Origin: Paraprevotella sp. | GTDB taxonomy: Bacteria; Bacteroidota; Bacteroidia; Bacteroidales; Bacteroidaceae | Reading direction: 5' to 3' | Length of the DNA stretch: 7,513 nt | Assembly: GCA_017630975.1 (NCBI GenBank) | Contig: JAGBUF010000261.1 | Span: 1 to 7,513 of the forward strand | Shown here: piece by piece, positions 1 to 6,063 of the stretch | How positions within the stretch are numbered: position 1 is the first letter of the stretch | Layout of the letters: each line of letters begins with the position of its first letter | Position numbers and translations under genes: made by a program | The notes under the pieces: model-generated | Database searches by the model: none | Seen by the model: only the letters and a program-made list of their open reading frames with translations | What the model was told of the DNA's origin: nothing

Positions 1-2190
1 AGACGCCTGTCCTGAATTCAACGGTAATTCAAACCGTCCATTTGCATCAGTATAAACAGTATCACGCACAGGCACTGCATCTGTTACACCATTATAGTAA
101 AATCTTCGCACAACACTACAATCCATGACTACCCGCGCATATCTCAATGGTGTTCCATTATAATTGTCCGCTTTTCCTGATACATATACCGTATCGCCCG
201 ATTGACGGAAATCTTCCAGAGCATCTAAAACCACCTTAAATGTAGGACGCTTATATTCCGCCACTTGAAATGTGACATATCCCTTTTCACTTCGTATTCT
301 ATACACACCATTCAGGCCCTTTGAAGGCAACTTGAATACAGCGGAAATTTTACCCATTTCATCGGACACTGTCGTAACATCAGACACCTTACGATGATTG
401 GCATCATACAAGGTCAGAACTACAGTATGATAAGGATTAACTTTTTCATCCATGTGACTATAGGTAGTGCAAAGCCCACCCACATGAACCACCTGTCCGG
501 GGCGATAAACAGAACGATCGGTAAATAAACGTTCTATATTCTCTGTAGATTGAGTCTCATGATAGGAATAGCGACCATACAGATAAATTCGTGGATGCCC
601 CACGTCTTCTCCCTTTTTCGCCAATACATAAAGCCCCCCCGTCCGCACTTTTCTATTTCCTTCGCCCAACAACACTTTGCCTTCTGCATCCGTATAGTCC
701 GACGACAATACCTCACCAGCCTTAAAGAGTTGTACAAATACATTCTCTATCGGCATACCCGTCGTACGGTCTACCACTCTGCAATATACTGCTGTATCCG
801 GATGTTCCATCACAATCGGCATTAGGCGAGTGACAGTCACAATATGGAAAAAACTTTTATTCTTTGATGTTATCCCTCTCACATCTGCAGAAAGCACATA
901 CAACCCGGCATCGGGTGTCTGCAAACAGAATGTATCTGTCAACTCCTCATACGGAAGAGCATTGCACCATTTTAAAGAATCCTTACGTACCAATATGGCT
1001 TCACGTTTAAGAAAATCAGCAAATTCGGGTTTTGAAATATTTGCAGACAAGCTATCATAACTAACATGCTCCGGCATACGATACCAGACCAAGCCCGCAC
1101 CACCATTATTCAAATGACGATGCCGAACTTGACAGTTCATCATATCGTCTGGACATACAACTTCCGGCATTTGCATGCAAAACATTGGTTGTTGAAGCTC
1201 TCTCAACTTATTTTTCAAAGCTGTGATACGGGGATAAGAAGGATAGCGTGTACATGCTTCCTCCAACCATTTCACCTTGCATTGTGGTGTCACATCCAAA
1301 GCAGACATCCGCAAATAGACCTCTGCCACAGTAGGTAAATCCGCAAATCGCAATCGCATCGTCTCTAAAGCCTTGTACGTATCTGACGCCAGCGCCTTTC
1401 GTTCACGCTCCGACATATTTGGCTGTTCACCAATTCTTTCATCATAAAAGGAAGTATACTGCGTACAATCAGCGATAGAATCGAGCATAAAAAGCAGTTC
1501 GGCATTTCTATTACCCAGCTGTCTGTAAGTCGTCAACACCTGGTTATAAAAATTCATCCGCTCTTTACATACCTGAACATCTGTTCCGTTTTTGGAAAGT
1601 ATGGCACGCTTAGCAATCACATGCAAGAGATCATCATTAAAATAATCCGCATCATCCCCTTTTTTGACAAAAGGCATATAAATGTCCGAACATACTTTTG
1701 CCAATAACAGAACATCAGCCATTGAAAGATCATAATTCAAAGATGAAGCTTTCCTGAATTGTTGGACCGACCACTCATGTATACTATCAGGATGTGCATC
1801 TGTCTTTTCTGAATAATTATGAGTCATTCTGACACCCCTTCCATACAACTCACCCAATATCGAAGCATAAATGGAACGCAGTACAACATCCTTTGTGCTC
1901 GTTTTCATACGTTCCAATTTGAGTACGTCTGTATAGAAACTATCCGGAGTGATCTGCTGACGCAAAACACAACCATATAAGAAAGCAGCCATATGTTGAC
2001 CTTTATTGCTATCATTCACAGCTTTACGAGCTATTTTAGCAACGGTTTCAGTTGCCGATTTCGGCAATCCTTCCTTCTCAAATTGACGAACTTCTTTCCA
2101 TAAATCATCATAACGTTGTGCATGAAAATCTGTAGAAGATGCGAACAACAGCGCAACAGAAACCAACAAAGCTTTTACAATGGTATACAT
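1..2190 (-). CDS. Alpha-2-macroglobulin-family protein (MG2 domain), N-terminal 730 residues, truncated by window edge
   Basis: The frame is open from ATG at 2190 to base 1 (730 codons, no stop), so the C-terminus is outside the window. Residues 1-24 look like a Sec signal peptide: short n-region MYTIVK, hydrophobic ALLVSVALLFASS, possible cleavage after FHA (24) or ASS (19). There is no lipobox Cys, so it should be secreted or periplasmic rather than a lipoprotein. Residues about 25-370 are helix-rich and unrecognised, of the type preceding MG2 in Bacteroidetes homologues. About 460-545 looks like an Ig-fold/carboxypeptidase-regulatory-like segment (VVDRTTGMPIENV at 472-484). LFTDRSVYRPGQ (555-566) is the MG2 signature and VAEYKRPTF (643-651) marks the entry to MG3. 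Bacterial alpha-2-macroglobulins are thought to trap proteases or protect the envelope; the thioester region, if any, lies off-window. AGGA sits 4 nt upstream of ATG. I see no clear promoter in 2191-2295. The family call is firm, the role is not. Confidence 0.88.
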   Translation of the reverse strand, partial: MYTIVKALLVSVALLFASSTDFHAQRYDDLWKEVRQFEKEGLPKSATETVAKIARKAVNDSNKGQHMAAFLYGCVLRQQITPDSFYTDVLKLERMKTSTKDVVLRSIYASILGELYGRGVRMTHNYSEKTDAHPDSIHEWSVQQFRKASSLNYDLSMADVLLLAKVCSDIYMPFVKKGDDADYFNDDLLHVIAKRAILSKNGTDVQVCKERMNFYNQVLTTYRQLGNRNAELLFMLDSIADCTQYTSFYDERIGEQPNMSERERKALASDTYKALETMRLRFADLPTVAEVYLRMSALDVTPQCKVKWLEEACTRYPSYPRITALKNKLRELQQPMFCMQMPEVVCPDDMMNCQVRHRHLNNGGAGLVWYRMPEHVSYDSLSANISKPEFADFLKREAILVRKDSLKWCNALPYEELTDTFCLQTPDAGLYVLSADVRGITSKNKSFFHIVTVTRLMPIVMEHPDTAVYCRVVDRTTGMPIENVFVQLFKAGEVLSSDYTDAEGKVLLGEGNRKVRTGGLYVLAKKGEDVGHPRIYLYGRYSYHETQSTENIERLFTDRSVYRPGQVVHVGGLCTTYSHMDEKVNPYHTVVLTLYDANHRKVSDVTTVSDEMGKISAVFKLPSKGLNGVYRIRSEKGYVTFQVAEYKRPTFKVVLDALEDFRQSGDTVYVSGKADNYNGTPLRYARVVMDCSVVRRFYYNGVTDAVPVRDTVYTDANGRFELPLNSGQAS

Positions 2191-2295
2191 TCTATCCTAT
2201 TTTATAGTTACACACAAATAACGACATTTTTAATGAAATACTTGTGTATTTAGTGTTATATTTGCTTAAACGCAGACGAATATAAATCAAAGAGA

Positions 2296-2325
2296 AAACA
2301 AAAAGCGCACGACTTAGTCATGCGC
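2296..2325 (-). terminator. Rho-independent terminator after pepD
   Basis: Read on the minus strand, GCGCATGACT (2325-2316) pairs with AGTCGTGCGC (2314-2305) with one T-G wobble, giving a stem of 9-10 bp with a 1-3 nt loop. It is followed at once by TTTTTGTTTT (2304-2295). It begins 25 nt after the pepD stop, so it should end the membrane protein-pepD transcript and insulate the macroglobulin gene, which then needs its own promoter in 2191-2295. On the plus strand the hairpin is not followed by a T-run, so it should work in one direction. Confidence 0.85.
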
Positions 2326-2349
2326 CTCATTATTCTTATTAAAATTCCA

Positions 2350-3810
2350 TCAGTCTTTTACCGGTACTTGACCAAGCAATTCTTTCAAGAAAATCCAAAA
2401 TTTATCCACAGAAGGAATGTTACAACGCTCATCCGGTGTATGCGGAGAACGCATTGTAGGACCAAAACTTACCAGATCCATTTTCGGATAAACCTCGCCA
2501 ATCAAGCTACACTCCAAGCCGGCATGTACCACCTGCACTATGGCATCTTCATTGAACAATTGCTTATACACCTCCACCATCTTGGCTGTAATCTGCGAAT
2601 CAAAGTTGGGTTGCCATGCTCCGTAGCGACCACTGTATTCCACTTTCATACCAGCCATATTGAAACAACTTTCTAACATAGTTGTCACATAGTCCATCAT
2701 TGTCTCACTTGAACTGCGGGCTAAGATAAGTACCTCTGCTGCCGTAGGAGACACATTAACAATAGCTAGGTTTGATGATGTTTCAACAATATGTGGCATA
2801 GAAGGTATATTTCGTAACACTCCATCATGACATGCTAATACAGCGTCTACGATATTGTCTTGTATATCCTCCGGAACTTGCAATTCAGACACTTCCACTT
2901 GTTCCAAAGTCATCTCCAATGCGTGTTCTACTCCATAATATTCATCGGTAAAGACTTCTTTACACTCGGCCACCAACTCGTTCACTTCCTCTAACAACTC
3001 CTCCGGTATGGTGATAACGGCAGAACTCTCTCGAGGAATGGCATTCCGCATATTTCCTCCATGCCATGATACCAAACGAGCCTCGTAGTCACGAATCGCC
3101 ATTTGCAAGAAACGCGCCACCAGTTTATTGGCATTGGCACGATTTTCACAAATCTCCAAACCTGAATGTCCCCCACGCAGACCTGCAACTGTCACCTTGA
3201 GAGCGATATCCTCCGGTGCTGTTTCCACGGGTTTATATTCCATCGTAGCAGTCACATTTACGCCTCCGGCACTACCTACGACAAACTCACCCATTGTCTC
3301 GTTGTCGATATTCAATAATATATCCCCTGTCAAAGTATCTGCTGCCAAATGGTTTACGCCATACATACAGGTTTCCTCATCCGATGTAAACAAAGCCTCT
3401 ATCGGCCCATGCACCAAAGTATCATCCTCCAATGCAGCCATAATTGCCGCCATTCCAAGACCATTATCAGCACCTAATGTTGTTCCCTTGGCCTTTACCC
3501 AATCGCCATCTATGTATGTTTCTATCGGATCTGTCTCAAAATTATGATTACTATCCACCAACTTCTGCGGCACCATATCCATGTGAGCCTGCATAACTAC
3601 TGTTTTGCGGTTCTCCATACCTGCAGTTGCCGGTTTACGCATCACAATATTCTCACCATTATCCTTGAACGCTTCAATGCCTCTTTCTGCAGCCCAATCC
3701 AAAAGGAATTGCTGAACTTTCTCAAGATGTCCGGAAGGACGGGGCACCTGTGTCAGCGCATAAAAGTTTCGCCAAACAATCTGAGGTTGTAAATTCTTTA
3801 TTTCACTCAT
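2350..3810 (-). CDS. pepD: Aminoacyl-histidine dipeptidase (Xaa-His dipeptidase), peptidase family M20C
   Basis: This is a cytosolic di-zinc dipeptidase that cleaves Xaa-His dipeptides such as carnosine, with wider activity on other dipeptides. At 486 residues it matches the usual PepD length of about 485. All expected active-site residues are present: zinc ligands H76 (in QAHMDMV), D115 (LGADNG), E146 (SDEETC), D169 (NIDNE) and H457 (SPHTPDER), with catalytic D78 and E145. These keep the spacing I recall for characterised Vibrio PepD (each four residues earlier). The lid domain carries GGHSG (213-217). The ATG start gives a normal PepD N-terminus and no Shine-Dalgarno precedes it (ACTGATTGTT), as is common in Bacteroidetes. 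It lies 27 bp after the upstream membrane protein gene on the same strand, with no visible promoter or terminator between, so the two are probably co-transcribed. A strong terminator follows. Confidence 0.96.
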   Translation of the reverse strand: MSEIKNLQPQIVWRNFYALTQVPRPSGHLEKVQQFLLDWAAERGIEAFKDNGENIVMRKPATAGMENRKTVVMQAHMDMVPQKLVDSNHNFETDPIETYIDGDWVKAKGTTLGADNGLGMAAIMAALEDDTLVHGPIEALFTSDEETCMYGVNHLAADTLTGDILLNIDNETMGEFVVGSAGGVNVTATMEYKPVETAPEDIALKVTVAGLRGGHSGLEICENRANANKLVARFLQMAIRDYEARLVSWHGGNMRNAIPRESSAVITIPEELLEEVNELVAECKEVFTDEYYGVEHALEMTLEQVEVSELQVPEDIQDNIVDAVLACHDGVLRNIPSMPHIVETSSNLAIVNVSPTAAEVLILARSSSETMMDYVTTMLESCFNMAGMKVEYSGRYGAWQPNFDSQITAKMVEVYKQLFNEDAIVQVVHAGLECSLIGEVYPKMDLVSFGPTMRSPHTPDERCNIPSVDKFWIFLKELLGQVPVKD

Positions 3811-3837
3811 AACAATCAGTATTTTGGTTAATATTTA

Positions 3838-4854
3838 TCATTTTCTCAATGTCTCTTTTCCTAATTGTCGGGTGCAAGCTAATCCCACTGTAGCATACAC
3901 ACCCAACAACACAACAAGAAGCGTTTGAATGGAGTGTACAATCAAAACGAAAACAACTCCTACGCTCTCGCTGATACCATAAAGCACCAGTACTGTCTTT
4001 ACGGCAAAATGCCACGGACCTGCCCCATTCGGCGTTGGGACGATTACCGCAAAACTTCCCACAACGAAAGCCACCAATGCCGCAGACAAATTCAAACCTT
4101 CAGTACCCTCAAAACAAAAGAAGGTCAAGTAAAAATGTAGGAAATAGGCCACCCATATTCCTATAGAATATATAATATATAAAGGTATATTGGTCACTCC
4201 ACGCAATGAAAAGACCCCTTCCTTCATGTTAAAAAACACTTTTTTGGTCTTGCTGAACCATGCCAATCGGCGCGCCAAGAAATATATAAAAAACAAGAGG
4301 ACCAACAGACATGTAGCTGTCACCCAGTAACCTGCCGTCGAAAAACGAGTAATAAAATCCTCAAAGCTAAGTCCCGTTTGAGATAGGAAAGCGGTGAATA
4401 ATTTCATTTGCGAGAATATAATCACAACAGAAAACAAAAGCATCAGGACTGTATCGACAATCCTTTCTGTCACCACTGTTCCCAACGATTTGGCAAAAGA
4501 TACATCATCATATCTTTTCAGTACTCCACAACGCAAAACTTCACCAATTCGGGGCACTACGAGACTTGACGCATAGGACAAGAAAATGGAATGTATGCAG
4601 GTGGACAAACGAGGATGCTCTCCTAATGGTGTCAAAGTTTGTTTCCATCGCAAAGCACGAAAGAGCTGTGCCAACACACCAAACGGCAATGAGAACCACA
4701 TCCAGTTCCAATCCATTCCTTCATTCAATGCTTGCCACAAACTATCCCAATCAAAATCTCTATACATCCACCATAGAATTAATCCTCCCAACAAAAGTGG
4801 AAGAACTATTCTGAGTACATTACGGAGTATTTTTGTCTTGTCCAAGTGGCTCAC
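3838..4854 (-). CDS. Polytopic membrane protein, lysylphosphatidylglycerol synthase TM / UPF0104 (flippase-like) family
   Basis: This is an inner-membrane protein of up to 338 residues with about eight hydrophobic segments, at roughly 12-30, 50-66, 84-100, 133-150, 175-195, 222-248, 258-273 and 299-326. Family hallmarks are RIGEVLRCGVLKRYDD (102-117) running into SLGTVVTERIVD (123-134), and PTPNGAGPWHFA (273-284). The family is related to the flippase half of MprF. Stand-alone members lack the soluble aminoacyl-transferase domain, as here, so lipid or isoprenoid-linked substrate handling is likely but the substrate cannot be told. The start is uncertain: the frame opens with GTG at 4854, but AAGGTGA overlaps that codon, and TTG at 4845 (codon 4) lies 5 nt beyond it. 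No in-frame ATG occurs until residue 30, which is inside the first membrane helix. It is first in a probable operon with pepD. Confidence 0.9.
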   Translation of the reverse strand: MSHLDKTKILRNVLRIVLPLLLGGLILWWMYRDFDWDSLWQALNEGMDWNWMWFSLPFGVLAQLFRALRWKQTLTPLGEHPRLSTCIHSIFLSYASSLVVPRIGEVLRCGVLKRYDDVSFAKSLGTVVTERIVDTVLMLLFSVVIIFSQMKLFTAFLSQTGLSFEDFITRFSTAGYWVTATCLLVLLFFIYFLARRLAWFSKTKKVFFNMKEGVFSLRGVTNIPLYIIYSIGIWVAYFLHFYLTFFCFEGTEGLNLSAALVAFVVGSFAVIVPTPNGAGPWHFAVKTVLVLYGISESVGVVFVLIVHSIQTLLVVLLGVYATVGLACTRQLGKETLRK

Positions 4855-4857
4855 CTT
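4843..4857 (-). promoter_or_regulatory. Shine-Dalgarno overlapping the GTG start, favouring a TTG start three codons later
   Basis: On the minus strand AAGGTGA (4857-4851) matches a near-consensus ribosome binding site, but it contains the nominal GTG start (4854-4852). Five nucleotides separate it from an in-frame TTG at 4845-4843. If the motif is used, translation begins at that TTG and the protein has 335 residues. If not, GTG begins it without a usable site, which is tolerated in Bacteroidetes. Confidence 0.45.
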
Positions 4858-4881
4858 ACGTTTCTAATCTCATTTATTGGG

Positions 4882-4889
4882 CAAAAATA
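4882..4889 (-). promoter_or_regulatory. Candidate -7 promoter element for the membrane protein-pepD operon
   Basis: The minus strand reads TATTTTTG at 4889-4882, a full match to the Bacteroides -7 element TAnnTTTG, 27 nt before the GTG start. The matching upstream position (about 4914-4909) holds only TTCTTCA-type sequence rather than a clean TTTG, so the -33 element is weak. Confidence 0.5.
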
Positions 4890-4977
4890 TCAATAAAAAA
4901 TGAATATTTGAAGAATAAGAAGGACAGAATTCCACCGAAACTCTTTTTTGGAAGTCTCTTTTCTTGAAATATCATTG

Positions 4978-4997
4978 TTTTTTTTGTTGAAAAAAAA
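4978..4997. repeat. T8-GTTG-A8 perfect inverted repeat over the rsmA -33 element
   Basis: Eight T (4978-4985), GTTG (4986-4989) and eight A (4990-4997) form a perfect inverted repeat. It contains the TTTG taken as the rsmA -33 element. A- and T-tracts here may act as bent DNA or an UP-like element. It lies upstream of the expected transcript start, so it is more likely a DNA feature than an RNA hairpin. Confidence 0.5.
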
Positions 4998-5013
4998 GGA
5001 GAAGTTATCTTTG
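4983..5013 (+). promoter_or_regulatory. Bacteroides-type promoter for rsmA
   Basis: TTTG (4983-4986), a 19 bp spacer and TATCTTTG (5006-5013) match the Bacteroides primary sigma consensus TTTG / TAnnTTTG fully. Transcription would start at about 5018-5022, leaving a 5' leader of only about 12-16 nt before the ATG at 5034. No room remains for a regulatory leader or a spaced Shine-Dalgarno. Confidence 0.82.
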
Positions 5014-5033
5014 TAGGCATAAAACGAAACAGG

Positions 5034-5864
5034 ATGAGAAGCGTAAAACCAAAGAAATTCCTCGGACAACATTTTTTGAAGGATTTGAGTATAGCCAAAG
5101 ACATTGCCGATACAGTAGATGCCTATCCAGACATTCCGGTGCTGGAAGTTGGTCCCGGCATGGGAGTCATGACACAATTCCTCATCCAAAAGCCACGCAC
5201 TATAAAAGTTGTGGAAATTGATTTTGAATCGGTGGAATACCTTCGTAAAAATTTCCCACAGTTAGAAGAAAACATCATTGAGGATGATTTTCTGAAGATG
5301 CATTTGGAAAAAACATTTGAAGGTCAGCCTTTCGTACTTACCGGCAACTATCCATACAATATTTCAAGTCAGATCTCTTTCAAGATGCTTGACTACAAAG
5401 ACTTGATTCCCTGCTGTACCGGTATGATTCAAAAGGAAGTAGCAGAACGTATCGCAGCAGGTCCAGGTTCAAAGACCTATGGTATATTGAGCGTACTGAT
5501 ACAAGCATGGTACAGTGTGGAATATTTGTTTACCGTTCATGAACACGTATTCAATCCACCCCCAAAAGTCAAGAGCGCTGTCATCAGAATGACAAGAAAC
5601 TCCACCACTGATTTAGGTTGCAACGAACGTTTATTCAAGCAAGTGGTTAAATCCACTTTCAACCAACGACGTAAAACGTTGCGTAATTCAATACGACCTG
5701 TGTTGGCAGATGCTGACAATAAAGCACTACAAGGAGGATTTACGCCAAAAGACCACAGTCATTTCTTGAGTCAGGAGATATTCAACAAACGGCCGGAACA
5801 ACTTTCCGTAGCAGACTTCATCCAATTAACCAATGCAGTGGAAGAAGAAACTGCTTACGCATAA
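5034..5864 (+). CDS. rsmA: 16S rRNA (adenine(1518)-N6/adenine(1519)-N6)-dimethyltransferase RsmA/KsgA
   Basis: This enzyme uses S-adenosylmethionine to dimethylate two adjacent adenosines in the 3'-terminal hairpin of 16S rRNA, late in small-subunit assembly; its loss gives kasugamycin resistance in E. coli. At 276 residues it has normal length. Visible motifs are KKFLGQHFLKD (7-17, motif X), LEVGPGMG (37-44, SAM-binding motif I), VEIDFES (60-66, acidic residue of motif II), EDDFLK (83-88), NYPYNIS (105-111, the N-x-P-Y catalytic motif, with Tyr where E. coli has Leu), VFNPPPKVKSAV (172-183) and the C-terminal FNQRRKTLRN (209-218) typical of KsgA. The ATG at 5034 places motif X at the expected N-terminal position. 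It is divergent from the membrane protein gene and has its own promoter. I see no convincing terminator after it, so some read-through into corA is possible. Confidence 0.97.
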   Translation: MRSVKPKKFLGQHFLKDLSIAKDIADTVDAYPDIPVLEVGPGMGVMTQFLIQKPRTIKVVEIDFESVEYLRKNFPQLEENIIEDDFLKMHLEKTFEGQPFVLTGNYPYNISSQISFKMLDYKDLIPCCTGMIQKEVAERIAAGPGSKTYGILSVLIQAWYSVEYLFTVHEHVFNPPPKVKSAVIRMTRNSTTDLGCNERLFKQVVKSTFNQRRKTLRNSIRPVLADADNKALQGGFTPKDHSHFLSQEIFNKRPEQLSVADFIQLTNAVEEETAYA

Positions 5865-5910
5865 ACCATTACACAAAAAACAGTTTTACATAGCAAAAAA
5901 CAAGAAAATA

Positions 5911-5941
5911 TTTGCCACTTAAAAGGGTTTAATTATCTTTG
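5911..5941 (+). promoter_or_regulatory. Bacteroides-type promoter for corA
   Basis: TTTG (5911-5914), a 19 bp spacer and TATCTTTG (5934-5941) make a full-consensus promoter, with -33, spacer length and -7 octamer identical to the rsmA promoter. The predicted start at about 5946-5951 leaves a leader of roughly 115 nt before the corA ATG, far longer than the rsmA leader. Confidence 0.85.
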
Positions 5942-5970
5942 CAGAGCAAAAAATTAGTGTTGATTAAAAA

Positions 5971-6006
5971 ATGGACGATTATCACGCGGAAAATATGAAC
6001 TTGTAA
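5971..6006 (+). CDS. Possible 11-residue leader peptide MDDYHAENMNL upstream of corA
   Basis: ATG at 5971 opens a 12-codon frame ending in TAA at 6004-6006. It lies about 22 nt after the predicted transcript start. The start is preceded by TTAAAAA, the A-rich context favoured in Bacteroidetes, with no Shine-Dalgarno. The stop directly abuts the 5' arm of the hairpin that begins at 6007, so a terminating ribosome would cover about the whole of that arm. The peptide starts Met-Asp-Asp and has three acidic residues in eleven. Its position parallels enterobacterial mgtL and corL, but I see no sequence similarity to mgtL. It may be only a chance frame; conservation is the missing evidence. Confidence 0.35.
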   Translation: MDDYHAENMNL

Positions 6007-6049
6007 GGACAGAGGTTTGCATAGGGACTACCTCCGTCCACTAATTATT

Positions 6050-6055
6050 GGAGGA
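6050..6055 (+). promoter_or_regulatory. Strong Shine-Dalgarno GGAGGA of corA
   Basis: GGAGGA lies 8 nt before the corA ATG and fixes the start at 6064. It is the only canonical, well-spaced site in front of a main ORF in this window: rsmA, pepD and the DUF349 gene have none. It is also the segment complementary to CCTCC in the leader. Confidence 0.8.
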
Positions 6056-6063
6056 TTTTATTC

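Larger units (their letters stand above)
5952..6063 (+). promoter_or_regulatory. Structured 5' leader of corA with mutually exclusive pairings (putative RNA switch)
   Basis: Complementarities seen directly: AATTAGTG (5952-5959) with CACTAATT (6039-6046), 8 bp closing the leader; GGACAGAGGT (6007-6016) with ACCTCCGTCC (6030-6039), 9 pairs and one A-C mismatch, loop 6017-6029; CCTCC (6031-6035) with the corA Shine-Dalgarno GGAGG (6050-6054); TGGACG (5972-5977) with CGTCCA (6035-6040), 6 bp; GTGTTGAT (5957-5964) with ATTATCAC (5978-5985), 7 of 8 pairs. Several compete: the central hairpin and the Shine-Dalgarno pairing share CCTCC, and the closing stem and the 5957-5985 hairpin share GTG. I recognise no named riboswitch class, including the M-box. 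A regulatory leader is inferred; a chance origin of some pairings cannot be excluded. Confidence 0.55.

Noticed and set aside
550..1338. Plus-strand open frames opposite the macroglobulin gene
   Set aside because: The minus strand is continuously open here with recognisable MG2/MG3 motifs; the plus-strand frames are short, overlapping and low in plausible protein character.
2213..2220. Minus-strand TATTTGTG as a -7 element for the macroglobulin gene
   Set aside because: It misses one fixed position and has no -33 partner at 19-21 bp, so I did not list it as a promoter.
2257..2264. Plus-strand TATATTTG, a full match to the Bacteroides -7 element
   Set aside because: It has no TTTG 19 bp upstream and points toward the 3' end of pepD with no plus-strand gene behind it. 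A short antisense RNA ending at the 2305-2325 hairpin is conceivable, but nothing else supports it.
2320..2676. Open frames on the plus strand opposite pepD (also at 3128-3547 and 3544-3792)
   Set aside because: They are antisense to a PepD gene with a complete active site and have no family resemblance or start signals.
4874..5189. Minus-strand open frames across the divergent intergenic region and the start of rsmA
   Set aside because: They run antisense through conserved RsmA motif X and SAM-binding sequence and through A/T homopolymers; no homology is visible.
5865..5900. A terminator directly after rsmA
   Set aside because: The sequence is A-rich with short T-runs, but no stem with G-C pairs followed by a T-tract can be drawn.
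5946..6063. M-box or other named metal riboswitch upstream of corA
   Set aside because: The region is too short and lacks the layout I know for the M-box; it is described instead as an unclassified structured leader.
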